Translations under genes and position numbers: made by a program
The notes under the pieces: generated by a model
Databases searched by the model: none
Told to the model about the DNA's origin: nothing
The model's input: the letters and a program-made list of their open reading frames with translations, nothing else
Shown: positions 34,835 through 43,441 of the stretch, one piece after another
Layout: each line of letters starts with the position of its first letter
Position numbering within the stretch: the first letter of the stretch is position 1
From: Lachnospiraceae bacterium XBB2008
Lineage (GTDB): Bacteria; Bacillota; Clostridia; Lachnospirales; Lachnospiraceae
Direction: 5' to 3'
DNA: 64,000 nt
Assembly (NCBI GenBank): GCA_900102235.1
Contig: FMVL01000006.1
Location: 340,440 to 404,439, forward strand

Positions 34835-34850
34835 ATGTTGTAGTTGCCCT
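34821..34850 (+). terminator. Hairpin overlapping the nrdDG promoter; possible weak terminator of ligA
   Basis: AGGGCGACTACAA (34821-34833) pairs with TTGTAGTTGCCCT (34838-34850), a 13-bp stem with one G-U and a 4-base loop. The following GTTAATTTTC is only a weak T tract. The same bases hold NrdR box 2, so the palindrome may mainly be a DNA operator. Confidence 0.45.
34828..34843 (+). promoter_or_regulatory. Probable NrdR box 2 over the -10 element
   Basis: CTACAATATGTTGTAG fits the NrdR-box core with one substitution and covers the -10 TACAAT, a position suited to repression. Its centre is 124 bp from that of box 1. Confidence 0.6.
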
Positions 34851-34948
34851 GTTAATTTTCTCGGTTACATAACTAGATATCGGATATGCCGGGAAATGAC
34901 GCATTTTTAATAAATATTAAGTTACCATAATAAAGTGAGGGATGTGTT

Positions 34949-37153
34949 TTGAAGATCATTAAGAGAAGCGGTGCGGAAGTAGAATTTGACCAGGAGAAGA
35001 TTGTCGTTGCGATCAAAAAAGCCAATGACAGTGTCAATGAATCCCAGAAACTGACCATGGAGGAGATCCAGGAGATCGCAGACGCCGTTACAAGATCTTG
35101 CGGTGACATGTGCAGGTCTGCCAATGTCGAAGAGATCCAGGATATGGTCGAGAACCAGCTCATGAAGTACAGAGCTTATGAGATGGCCCGCAACTATATC
35201 ACTTACAGATACAGACATGCTCTTGCACGTAAATCCAATTCGACGGATGATCAGATCTTAAGCCTGCTCGAATGCAACAACGAAGAAGTTAAGCAGGAAA
35301 ACTCCAACAAAAACCCGATCGTTAACTCTGTTCAGAGAGATTATATGGCCGGTGAGGTCAGCAAGGATATCACTAAGAGGCTCCTTCTTCCCGAAGAAGT
35401 CGTAGAAGCTCATGAAAAAGGACTCATCCATTTCCATGACTCGGATTATTTTGCACAGCATATGCATAACTGCTGCCTCGTTAACCTTGAGGATATGCTT
35501 CAGAACGGTACCGTCATATCAGAAACGATGATCGATACCCCCAAGAGCTTTTCCACGGCATGTAATATAGCCACTCAGGCAATAGCACAGATCGCCAGCT
35601 CACAGTACGGCGGACAGAGCATCTCACTTGCACATCTTGCTCCTTTCGTGCAGGTCAGCAGAGAAAAGCTCCGTGCCGAAGTGCGTAAAGAGATGGAACT
35701 TATGGATATCGAAGTATCTGATGACAAGATAAATCAGATCGCCGAGATGAGAGTAAAAGAGGAGATCAACCGAGGCTGTCAGATCATGCAGTATCAGGTG
35801 ATCACACTCATGACCACCAACGGTCAGGCTCCGTTCATTACCGTATTCATGTATATAGATGAGGTTCCGGAGGGACAGATCCGTGATGACCTTGCGATGA
35901 TCATCGAAGAGATGCTCAATCAGAGGATCAAAGGTGTCAAGAACGAGAAGGGCGTTTTCATCACTCCCGCATTCCCCAAACTGATCTATGTTCTGGAAGA
36001 GGATAATATCCATGAAGACAGCAAGTATTTCTATCTGACCAGACTTGCTGCAAGGTGTACGGCCAAGAGACTTGTTCCCGATTATATCTCCGAGAAGATC
36101 ATGAAGGAACTCAAGTCCGGTGACTGCTATCCCTGCATGGGCTGCAGATCTTTCCTTACTCCCGACAGATTCACCGAAGCGGGCGTGGGCAATATCGCAA
36201 ATGCCGGCAACTACGTTGAAGGACAGCGCAAATATTACGGCCGCTTCAATCAGGGTGTTGTTACGATCAACCTCGTTGACGTTGCCTGCTCATCGGAAGG
36301 CGATATGTATAAATTCTGGAAGATCATGGATGAGAGACTTGAGATATGTCATAAAGCTCTCATGTGCAGACACAATCGTCTTAAAGGCACACTTTCGGAT
36401 GTTGCTCCGATCCTCTGGCAGGATGGAGCTCTGGCCAGACTTAAGAAGGGAGAGCCCATTGACAAGCTCCTCTTTGACGGATATTCGACCATTTCCCTCG
36501 GATACGCCGGTCTTTGCGAGTGTACCAGATACATGACGGGCAAATCTCATACGGATCCTACCGCAACTCCTTTTGCGATAGATGTTATGAAGTATTTAAA
36601 TGATGCCTGCAAGAAGTGGAAAGCGGAATCGAATATCGACTTTTCACTTTACGGAACTCCGCTTGAGTCTACGACATATAAGTTTGCCAAGTGTCTGCAG
36701 AAGAGATTCGGCATCATCCCCGGAGTTACCGACAAGAACTACATCACCAACAGTTATCACGTACATGTTACCGAGAATATCGATGCGTTTGACAAACTCA
36801 GCTTCGAGGCACAGTTCCAGGCTCTTTCGCCCGGCGGAGCCATCAGCTATGTAGAGGTTCCCGATCTTCAGGATAACATTGATGCCGTGCTCGCTGTCAT
36901 GAGACATATATATGACCACATCATGTATGCCGAGCTCAATACCAAATCCGATTACTGTCAGGTATGCGGTTATGACGGAGAGATCCAGGTTCACGAGAAC
37001 AAAGACGGCAAGCTTATCTGGGAATGCCCTAACTGCCACAACACGGATCAGGCCAAGATGAATGTTGCAAGACGTACTTGCGGTTATATCGGAACCCAGT
37101 TCTGGAATCAGGGCCGTACGCAGGAGATCCGGGAGAGAGTTCTTCATCTATGA
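34949..37153 (+). CDS. nrdD: Anaerobic (class III) ribonucleoside-triphosphate reductase
   Basis: A 734-residue glycyl-radical enzyme that reduces ribonucleoside triphosphates to deoxynucleotides without oxygen. An ATP-cone allosteric domain (1-95) is followed by the reductase barrel. The C terminus has the zinc-type cysteines CQVCGYDG and CPNC, then the glycyl radical site RRTCGYIG with Gly712. The start is TTG, supported by AGTGAGGG seven bases before; nearby ATG and GTG codons are out of frame. NrdR boxes upstream suggest repression by NrdR. It overlaps nrdG through ATGA. Confidence 0.93.
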   Translation: MKIIKRSGAEVEFDQEKIVVAIKKANDSVNESQKLTMEEIQEIADAVTRSCGDMCRSANVEEIQDMVENQLMKYRAYEMARNYITYRYRHALARKSNSTDDQILSLLECNNEEVKQENSNKNPIVNSVQRDYMAGEVSKDITKRLLLPEEVVEAHEKGLIHFHDSDYFAQHMHNCCLVNLEDMLQNGTVISETMIDTPKSFSTACNIATQAIAQIASSQYGGQSISLAHLAPFVQVSREKLRAEVRKEMELMDIEVSDDKINQIAEMRVKEEINRGCQIMQYQVITLMTTNGQAPFITVFMYIDEVPEGQIRDDLAMIIEEMLNQRIKGVKNEKGVFITPAFPKLIYVLEEDNIHEDSKYFYLTRLAARCTAKRLVPDYISEKIMKELKSGDCYPCMGCRSFLTPDRFTEAGVGNIANAGNYVEGQRKYYGRFNQGVVTINLVDVACSSEGDMYKFWKIMDERLEICHKALMCRHNRLKGTLSDVAPILWQDGALARLKKGEPIDKLLFDGYSTISLGYAGLCECTRYMTGKSHTDPTATPFAIDVMKYLNDACKKWKAESNIDFSLYGTPLESTTYKFAKCLQKRFGIIPGVTDKNYITNSYHVHVTENIDAFDKLSFEAQFQALSPGGAISYVEVPDLQDNIDAVLAVMRHIYDHIMYAELNTKSDYCQVCGYDGEIQVHENKDGKLIWECPNCHNTDQAKMNVARRTCGYIGTQFWNQGRTQEIRERVLHL

Positions 37154-37701
37154 ATTACTGTAATATCAAACCCAATGATGTTGCTGACGGAGAGGGTGTC
37201 AGAGTCACCCTCTTCGTTTCAGGTTGTACGCATCATTGTAAAGGCTGCTTTCAGCCGGAGACATGGAATTTTAACTACGGTGAACCGTACACGGCCGAAG
37301 TGGAAGACTATATAATAAGTAAGCTTTCAGCCGGACATATATCGGGACTTACGCTTTTGGGCGGCGAGCCGTTTGAACCGGATAACCAGCGGGCCCTGGT
37401 AAATACGCTAAGAAGGGTTAAGAAAGAATATCCCGACAAGAATATTTGGGCATACAGCGGATATACAATGGACACCGATCTGATACCTGTAGACGGAAAA
37501 GCACATTGTGAAGTGACTGATGAGATGCTCTCATATATAGATGTGCTGGTCGACGGAGAGTTCAAACTCGAACTGAAAAGTCTGATGATCCCGTTTCGGG
37601 GATCGACCAACCAGAGGATAATAGATGTCCCGCAAACTCTGGCGAGCGGAGAAGTAAAAGAATACGACTTAAGAAACAAAAGAAAATACGATTTGGTTTA
37701 A
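37150..37701 (+). CDS. nrdG: Anaerobic ribonucleotide reductase activating protein (radical SAM)
   Basis: A 183-residue NrdG. The radical SAM cluster is Cys26, Cys30 and Cys33 in CTHHCKGC. The WNFNYG and GLTLLGGEPF motifs are typical. It uses SAM and a 4Fe-4S cluster to create the glycyl radical on NrdD. The ATG at 37150 overlaps the nrdD stop (ATGA) and is preferred over an in-frame ATG 24 codons upstream inside nrdD. A terminator follows at once. Confidence 0.93.
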   Translation: MNYCNIKPNDVADGEGVRVTLFVSGCTHHCKGCFQPETWNFNYGEPYTAEVEDYIISKLSAGHISGLTLLGGEPFEPDNQRALVNTLRRVKKEYPDKNIWAYSGYTMDTDLIPVDGKAHCEVTDEMLSYIDVLVDGEFKLELKSLMIPFRGSTNQRIIDVPQTLASGEVKEYDLRNKRKYDLV

Positions 37702-37735
37702 AAAAGATCTTGTTGATACAAGGTCTTTTTTATGT
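37701..37735 (+). terminator. Rho-independent terminator of nrdDG
   Basis: AAGATCTTGT pairs with ACAAGGTCTT around a TGAT loop, with a G-U pair. Upstream A and downstream T runs (CTTTTTTA) flank the stem, so it could work in both directions. Confidence 0.85.
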
Positions 37736-37814
37736 TAGTATTTTCGTTAGACATCAAATGACGATTTAACAAAAATATTCGTTTTTTGATAAAAAAATCA
37801 GGGGAGAGAGTTTC

Positions 37815-39194
37815 ATGGCACAGCTGTGGGGCGGACGCTTTAAGGGGGAAACAGACAAAATTGTTTACGCTTTTAATGCGTCCATTAATTTTGATAAAAG
37901 GTTATATCGCCAGGATATTGAAGGGTCAAAGGCTCATGTCAGAATGCTGTCAAAGACCGGCGTACTGACTAAGGAAGATGAGGAAGCGATCCTTGCAGGT
38001 CTTGATGGGATACTCAAAGATATTGAGTCCGGAGCGCTTGAGATCACTTCAGAATATGAAGACATTCACAGCTTCGTGGAGGCTGTCCTTACCGAGCGCA
38101 TCGGTGATGCCGGAAAGCGCCTTCATACAGGCAGGAGCCGTAACGATCAGGTCGCTGTTGACATGAAACTGTATATCAGAGAAGAGATCGATGAGATCAC
38201 AGGTTACCTGAAGGATCTGCTCAAGGTGATCCTGAATCTGATGAAAGAGCATGTGGATACGTATATGCCCGGATTCACGCATCTTCAGAAGGCGCAGCCC
38301 GTGACACTTTCTCATCATATGGGAGCGTATTTCGAGATGTTCAGACGTGACATCGGACGCCTGAAAGACACCAGAGTCAGACTTAACGAATGCCCTCTTG
38401 GAAGCGGCGCTCTCGCCGGAACAACATATCCTCTGGACAGAGAGTATACAGCCGAACTTCTCGGGTTTGACCATGCTACGAGAAACAGCATGGATTCCGT
38501 ATCGGACAGGGATTATCTGATCGAATTCCTTTCGGATTTAAGCCTTATCATGATGCACTTATCCAGATTGTCCGAGGAGATCATCATATGGAACAGCAAC
38601 GAGTATTCATTCGTTGAACTGGACGATGCTTATTCTACCGGTTCGTCCATCATGCCGCAGAAGAAAAACCCCGATATCGCGGAACTCACAAGAGGTAAAT
38701 GCGGAAGGGTATACGGCGATCTGATGACGCTTCTTACCGTTATGAAGGGCATACCTCTTGCATATGACAAGGATATTCAGGAAGATAAGGAAGCTGCTTT
38801 TGATGCAATAGATACAGTATCCGGATGTATCAGACTGATGGCCGGAATGCTCGATACATGCAAGTTTAATATCGCAGTAATGAAGCAGTCGGCCATGAAA
38901 GGCTTCACCAACGCTACGGATGTGGCCGATTATCTTGTAAGCCGCGGAGTTCCTTTCAGGGATGCGCATACATATGTGGGGCAGATAGTTCTGTATTGCA
39001 TCGACCATGATATTTCCATAGAAGATATGTCGATGGATGAATTCAAAGCGATCTGTCCCGAGTTCAGAGAAGATGTATACGAGGCCATCTCGCTGCAGGC
39101 ATGTGTGGAGCGGAGACGAACTAAGGGGGCCCCGGGGATAGATCCTATTAAGGAAGAGATCCGCGAGGCCGAGAAATATATACAAAACATTTAA
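37815..39194 (+). CDS. argH: Argininosuccinate lyase
   Basis: A 459-residue enzyme of the fumarase/aspartase superfamily. It begins with the family-typical MAQLWGGRF and has the signature GSSIMPQKKNPD near 275-286, whose serine is the catalytic base. It splits argininosuccinate into arginine and fumarate in the last step of arginine synthesis. GGGGAGAGAG precedes the ATG. No argG is adjacent. The asd gene follows after 23 bases in the same direction. Confidence 0.96.
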   Translation: MAQLWGGRFKGETDKIVYAFNASINFDKRLYRQDIEGSKAHVRMLSKTGVLTKEDEEAILAGLDGILKDIESGALEITSEYEDIHSFVEAVLTERIGDAGKRLHTGRSRNDQVAVDMKLYIREEIDEITGYLKDLLKVILNLMKEHVDTYMPGFTHLQKAQPVTLSHHMGAYFEMFRRDIGRLKDTRVRLNECPLGSGALAGTTYPLDREYTAELLGFDHATRNSMDSVSDRDYLIEFLSDLSLIMMHLSRLSEEIIIWNSNEYSFVELDDAYSTGSSIMPQKKNPDIAELTRGKCGRVYGDLMTLLTVMKGIPLAYDKDIQEDKEAAFDAIDTVSGCIRLMAGMLDTCKFNIAVMKQSAMKGFTNATDVADYLVSRGVPFRDAHTYVGQIVLYCIDHDISIEDMSMDEFKAICPEFREDVYEAISLQACVERRRTKGAPGIDPIKEEIREAEKYIQNI

Positions 39195-39217
39195 ATTATT
39201 CTGAGGAGAGTGAAAAA

Positions 39218-40303
39218 ATGAGTGAAAAATTAAGAGTTGCGATACTTGGCGGTACGGGCATGGTAGGCCAGAGATTCATATCTCTGCTTGAAAACCACCC
39301 CTGGTTTGAGGCTGCCGTAATTGCGGCAAGCCCCAGAAGTGCCGGAAAAACATATGAAGATGCCGTAGGCGACAGATGGAAGATGGATACACCCATGCCT
39401 GAGGCAGTAAAGAAACTGGTCGTAAAGAATGTAAATGAAGTTGATGCGGTTGCTTCCGAAGTGGATTTCTGCTTCTCGGCCGTAGACATGAGCAAGGATG
39501 AGATCAGAGCGATCGAGGAAGCGTATGCCAAGACGGAAACCCCCGTTGTTTCCAACAATTCCGCACATCGCTGGACTCCCGATGTACCGATGGTCGTTCC
39601 GGAGATAAATCCTCAGCATTTTGAGATAATAGCATCTCAGAAGAAGAGGCTCGGTACGCAGAGAGGTTTCATTGCGGTTAAACCCAACTGCTCAATTCAG
39701 AGTTATGCGCCAGCGCTTACCGCATGGCTTCCTTTCGAGCCTTATGAAGTGGTTGCCACGACATATCAGGCTATATCCGGTGCAGGCAAGACCTTCAAGG
39801 ACTGGCCGGAGATGGTAGGCAATATCATCCCTCTGATTAACGGCGAAGAGGAAAAGAGCGAGAAAGAGCCTTTACGTATCTGGGGCCACATTGAAGGCAA
39901 CGAGATCGTTCCCGCAACGAGCCCGATCATTACTTCACAGTGCATCAGAGTGCCGGTGCTCAATGGTCATACTGCAGCTGCTTTTGTTAAGTTTAAGAAG
40001 AAAGTATCCAAGGATGAACTTGTTGCAGCTCTTAATGAGTACAAAGGTATTCCTCAGGAACTCGGACTTCCTTCCGCTCCGAAGCAGTTCATCAGATATA
40101 TGGAAGAGCCCGATCGTCCTCAGGTTGCACTTGATGTTGATTTTGAGAGAGGAATGGGCATCAGCATAGGCCGACTCAGAGAAGATACGGTATATGACTG
40201 GAAGTTCGTGGGACTTTCACACAACACTCTTCGCGGCGCAGCCGGCGGCGCGCTTGAATGTGCAGAACTCTTAAAAGCACAGGGGTATATCTCGGCAAAA
40301 TAA
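39218..40303 (+). CDS. asd: Aspartate-semialdehyde dehydrogenase (archaeal/fungal type)
   Basis: A 361-residue enzyme. The NADP site is GGTGMVGQRF (11-20), the active cysteine is Cys158 in KPNCSIQS, and the histidine is in VPVLNGHTAAAF. The WTPDVPMVVPEINP segment and overall length match the archaeal/fungal-type group. It reduces aspartyl phosphate to the semialdehyde used for lysine, threonine and methionine. GAGGAGAG lies before the ATG. It may share a transcript with argH. Confidence 0.95.
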   Translation: MSEKLRVAILGGTGMVGQRFISLLENHPWFEAAVIAASPRSAGKTYEDAVGDRWKMDTPMPEAVKKLVVKNVNEVDAVASEVDFCFSAVDMSKDEIRAIEEAYAKTETPVVSNNSAHRWTPDVPMVVPEINPQHFEIIASQKKRLGTQRGFIAVKPNCSIQSYAPALTAWLPFEPYEVVATTYQAISGAGKTFKDWPEMVGNIIPLINGEEEKSEKEPLRIWGHIEGNEIVPATSPIITSQCIRVPVLNGHTAAAFVKFKKKVSKDELVAALNEYKGIPQELGLPSAPKQFIRYMEEPDRPQVALDVDFERGMGISIGRLREDTVYDWKFVGLSHNTLRGAAGGALECAELLKAQGYISAK

Positions 40304-40332
40304 AAACCTGATGTATTGGGTGGGTTTACTTT

Positions 40333-42048
40333 ATGAATGAAATGCAGTATCAGGTTGACCTGATGAATGCAATGAACGAAAAACTGAAGAATGACCAGAA
40401 GATGATGAAGATGATCATCGAAACGTCTACATCCGCTTTTGTCTACTATAACTATGAGCGCGATGAGACCAGGGTCATGGGGGAATGGGAGAATTATTTC
40501 GATTTTTCCATAAGAAGGATCAGTGATATTCAGCGTACTGTCGACTACGTTGATGAAACATACCGTGATGAATTCTTGAACTGCATCAATGCGGAAAGAC
40601 TTGGCCTGGAACGCTGCGTTGCAACCGCAAGGCTTACCGATTCGCGTAAATGGATCGAATGCGAATGCAGTGTCATCTATGATCAGGATCACCGGCCTTT
40701 GGATAAAGTCCTTCGTTTCAAGGATGTCACCGTAGTCAACGACAAAAACGAAGAACTCAAATATATGGCCTATTATGACGGAATGACAGGCCTGTACAAC
40801 CGTAATTATTTCATCAGCCTTCTTACAGGGTTCATTGATAAAGCCAGAGAAAACAACCGTGAAGTAGCGGTGATGTTCGTGGATATCGATGATTTCAGGA
40901 GCATCAACGACGGAATGGGACTTGTTGTGGGTGATGAACTCATGATGAGCTTTGGCCAGTATCTTTCTGATCTTTCAACCGATAACTGCATCGTTTCTCA
41001 TTTTACCGGAGATATGTATTGTATCGCCGTGTATGATCCCTGCGGTCAGACTGACATTGAATATATCTATGACAGGATCCGTCAGCGTACAAGACAACCT
41101 TTCATGCTTTCTGACAGACGCGAGCTATATATCAAGGTTACCGCAGGAGTCGCTCTTTACCCCGATGCATCGGAAAATGTGCTTGAACTGATCAATTATG
41201 CTGAGATCGTAATGCTCAGGGCCAAGCACGACGGTAAGGATTCCATTCAGTATTTTGATTCGATCCTTCTGTCGGAATTCCTGCAGAATTTGAATATCGA
41301 AAACAAACTCAGAGACGCGATATATGATATGAACTTCGAGATGTATTATCAGCCGCAGTTCGAAACGGAATCCGGACAGTTAAGAGGCGTTGAAGCTCTT
41401 ATCAGATGGAAGGATCCCGAAGAGGGGATGATATCGCCTGCTCAGTTCATTCCGCTTGCCGAAAAGAACGGGACAATAGTACCGATCGGCCAGTGGGTCA
41501 TTGAGGACAGTATTCGGACCTACATGCAATGGCGGAAGGATTATGACCGATCGTTCATTTTGTCCATCAACATATCAGCCATTCAGTATAAAAGAGAAGA
41601 TTTCGTCGAGAAACTTATCGCCATTATTGAAAAATACGACATGAATCCCAGGGAACTCGAACTTGAGATCACGGAGACAGCCCTGATCGACAATTATCGG
41701 GATGTCAGTGAAAAACTGAAGCTTCTTCGCGATTACGGCATAAGGATCTCGATGGATGATTTCGGAACGGGTTACTCATCGTTATCGCAGCTTAAGAGCC
41801 TTCCGATAGATACGCTCAAGATCGACAAGTCGTTCATGGATACGGTGCTTGAAGACGATAATACCAACGTTATCATGGAATCGATCATGGGCATGGTCAA
41901 AAAACTCGGACTTGAGACAGTGGCAGAAGGTGTCGAGACCGAGGAACAGCTCGAATATCTTAAGAATATTCAATGTGACAACGTTCAGGGGTACTTAACG
42001 GGCCGGCCCTGTCCGGTCAGTGATCTGAAAGAGATTTTGAAGGATTGA
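40333..42048 (+). CDS. PAS + degenerate GGDEF + EAL phosphodiesterase
   Basis: A 571-residue cytoplasmic protein. Residues 25-135 are a PAS/PAC-like sensor, 145-310 a GGDEF-fold domain whose motif has become FTGDMYC (225-230), and 320-571 an EAL domain with Glu354, Asn near 395, Glu near 440, DDFGTG, KIDK and AEGVE all kept. The expected activity is c-di-GMP hydrolysis with internal cues from the PAS. There is no membrane segment. Unlike the cyclases at 4-16 kb, it lies among housekeeping genes, 29 bases after asd; a weak GGGTGGG element precedes the ATG. Confidence 0.88.
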   Translation: MNEMQYQVDLMNAMNEKLKNDQKMMKMIIETSTSAFVYYNYERDETRVMGEWENYFDFSIRRISDIQRTVDYVDETYRDEFLNCINAERLGLERCVATARLTDSRKWIECECSVIYDQDHRPLDKVLRFKDVTVVNDKNEELKYMAYYDGMTGLYNRNYFISLLTGFIDKARENNREVAVMFVDIDDFRSINDGMGLVVGDELMMSFGQYLSDLSTDNCIVSHFTGDMYCIAVYDPCGQTDIEYIYDRIRQRTRQPFMLSDRRELYIKVTAGVALYPDASENVLELINYAEIVMLRAKHDGKDSIQYFDSILLSEFLQNLNIENKLRDAIYDMNFEMYYQPQFETESGQLRGVEALIRWKDPEEGMISPAQFIPLAEKNGTIVPIGQWVIEDSIRTYMQWRKDYDRSFILSINISAIQYKREDFVEKLIAIIEKYDMNPRELELEITETALIDNYRDVSEKLKLLRDYGIRISMDDFGTGYSSLSQLKSLPIDTLKIDKSFMDTVLEDDNTNVIMESIMGMVKKLGLETVAEGVETEEQLEYLKNIQCDNVQGYLTGRPCPVSDLKEILKD

Positions 42049-42065
42049 TCAAACGGGGTATATAA

Positions 42066-43430
42066 GTGTTAACGGGTAGAAGCGCAGAACGCAAAAAACT
42101 GAATCATTATTATGATCGTGAGGGGAGTCAGATCCTCGTACTCTACGGGCAGAGATACATAGGCAAGTCTTCCCTGATCAAAGAGTTTGTGGCCGATAAG
42201 GATCATTACTATTATTCGGCACGCATCTGTTCCGAAAGAGAACAGATGTATCAATGGGGCAGGCAGCTTGGCAGAGAAGGCGTGAAAACATCACAGTTTC
42301 CTTCTTTTTCCGAGATTTTTGAAGCACTGCCGAATGCCGGCAGCGGTAAGCAGGTCATCGTTATAGACGAGTTCTCGCGTATCGTTAAGACCAGCCCGAA
42401 TTTCATGCCCGAACTGGTTCGATTCATACACAGCCAGTGGATGAAGAGACAGGTACTCGTTATCCTTGTCAGCTCTTCGGTAGGATGGGTGGAGAACCAG
42501 ATGGTTGCTGCCATCGGTGAATCCGCGTATGAACTCAGCGGCCTGATGAAGATCGGTGAGCTTCCTTTTAGGGAACTTGTATCATTTTTCCCGGGATATA
42601 CGATGGAACAGTGCATTGAGACCTATGCCGTACTCGGCGGGTTCCCCGGACTCTGGCAGATGTTCGATGACCGTATAAGTGTCAAGGAGAACATATGCAG
42701 AACGCTTCTTAATCCGGGATCCATTCTCTATAACGAGCCGCAGAGACTGCTTGAGGATTCTCTTCGTGAGACCAATGTATACGGTACGATCCTTTCTTCG
42801 ATCGCCGAAGGGAATTATAAGCTTAACGACCTGTTTGAGAAGACTCAGTTTTCACGTGCCAAAATCAGCGTATATCTGAAGAATCTGATAGAACTCGAAC
42901 TGGTCGAAAAGGTATTTTCATACGATACGGCCGGCAAGGCCAACACTCAGAAGGGTATATACAGGATCCACAATCATATCCTGCATTTCTACTTCTATTT
43001 CCTGTATTCGAATTTAAGTGAGAGAGAAACCTCGTCTCCGAGTCTTTTCTATAAACAATATGTAGGTCCCGCATTCAAGTCCTATGTGAGCGGTTATTTC
43101 AAGGAGATCTGCGCACAGCGTCTGGATGAACTCAACAAAGCCGGAAGACTTCCGTTCAGATACACCAGAAGCGGTGAGTGGGTCGGCAAGATGGGCAACA
43201 TCGATCTGATCGCACAGGATGACGCGGATCATACACTCCTGGTTTTATGTAACTGGGATAAACCCATGATGACCTACGAAGACTATGAGAGACTGTTCAT
43301 GTGTGCCCATAAGGCACGCATCAGTACTGACTATATCTTCCTGTGCTCCTCGGCGCGTTTCGATGAGAAACTGCATCTGGAGGCCAAGGTCAAGAACAAT
43401 CTGAAGCTGTTGTCCGCTTCCGATATCTGA
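42066..43430 (+). CDS. Archaeal-type AAA ATPase with DUF234 nuclease-like domain
   Basis: A 454-residue protein starting with GTG. Walker A is GQRYIGKSS (28-36) and Walker B VIVIDEFSR near 96-104. A winged-helix segment (NDLFEKTQFSRAKISVYLKN) lies near 258-277. The C-terminal part (about 330-454) contains GNIDLIAQD and LLVLCNWD in a PD-(D/E)xK-like arrangement typical of DUF234. Such proteins are often scattered accessory ATPases of unknown role, sometimes linked to mobile DNA. Here it lies 17 bases after the EAL gene and 11 before a topoisomerase. No toxin or transposase is near. Confidence 0.85.
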   Translation: MLTGRSAERKKLNHYYDREGSQILVLYGQRYIGKSSLIKEFVADKDHYYYSARICSEREQMYQWGRQLGREGVKTSQFPSFSEIFEALPNAGSGKQVIVIDEFSRIVKTSPNFMPELVRFIHSQWMKRQVLVILVSSSVGWVENQMVAAIGESAYELSGLMKIGELPFRELVSFFPGYTMEQCIETYAVLGGFPGLWQMFDDRISVKENICRTLLNPGSILYNEPQRLLEDSLRETNVYGTILSSIAEGNYKLNDLFEKTQFSRAKISVYLKNLIELELVEKVFSYDTAGKANTQKGIYRIHNHILHFYFYFLYSNLSERETSSPSLFYKQYVGPAFKSYVSGYFKEICAQRLDELNKAGRLPFRYTRSGEWVGKMGNIDLIAQDDADHTLLVLCNWDKPMMTYEDYERLFMCAHKARISTDYIFLCSSARFDEKLHLEAKVKNNLKLLSASDI

Positions 43431-43441
43431 TCGGGAAAACT

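Noticed and set aside
42066..43430. AAA ATPase plus topoisomerase as an anti-phage island
   Set aside because: The ATPase is a scattered family and the neighbours are housekeeping genes. No nuclease, toxin, transposase or integrase is near and no boundary repeats were seen.
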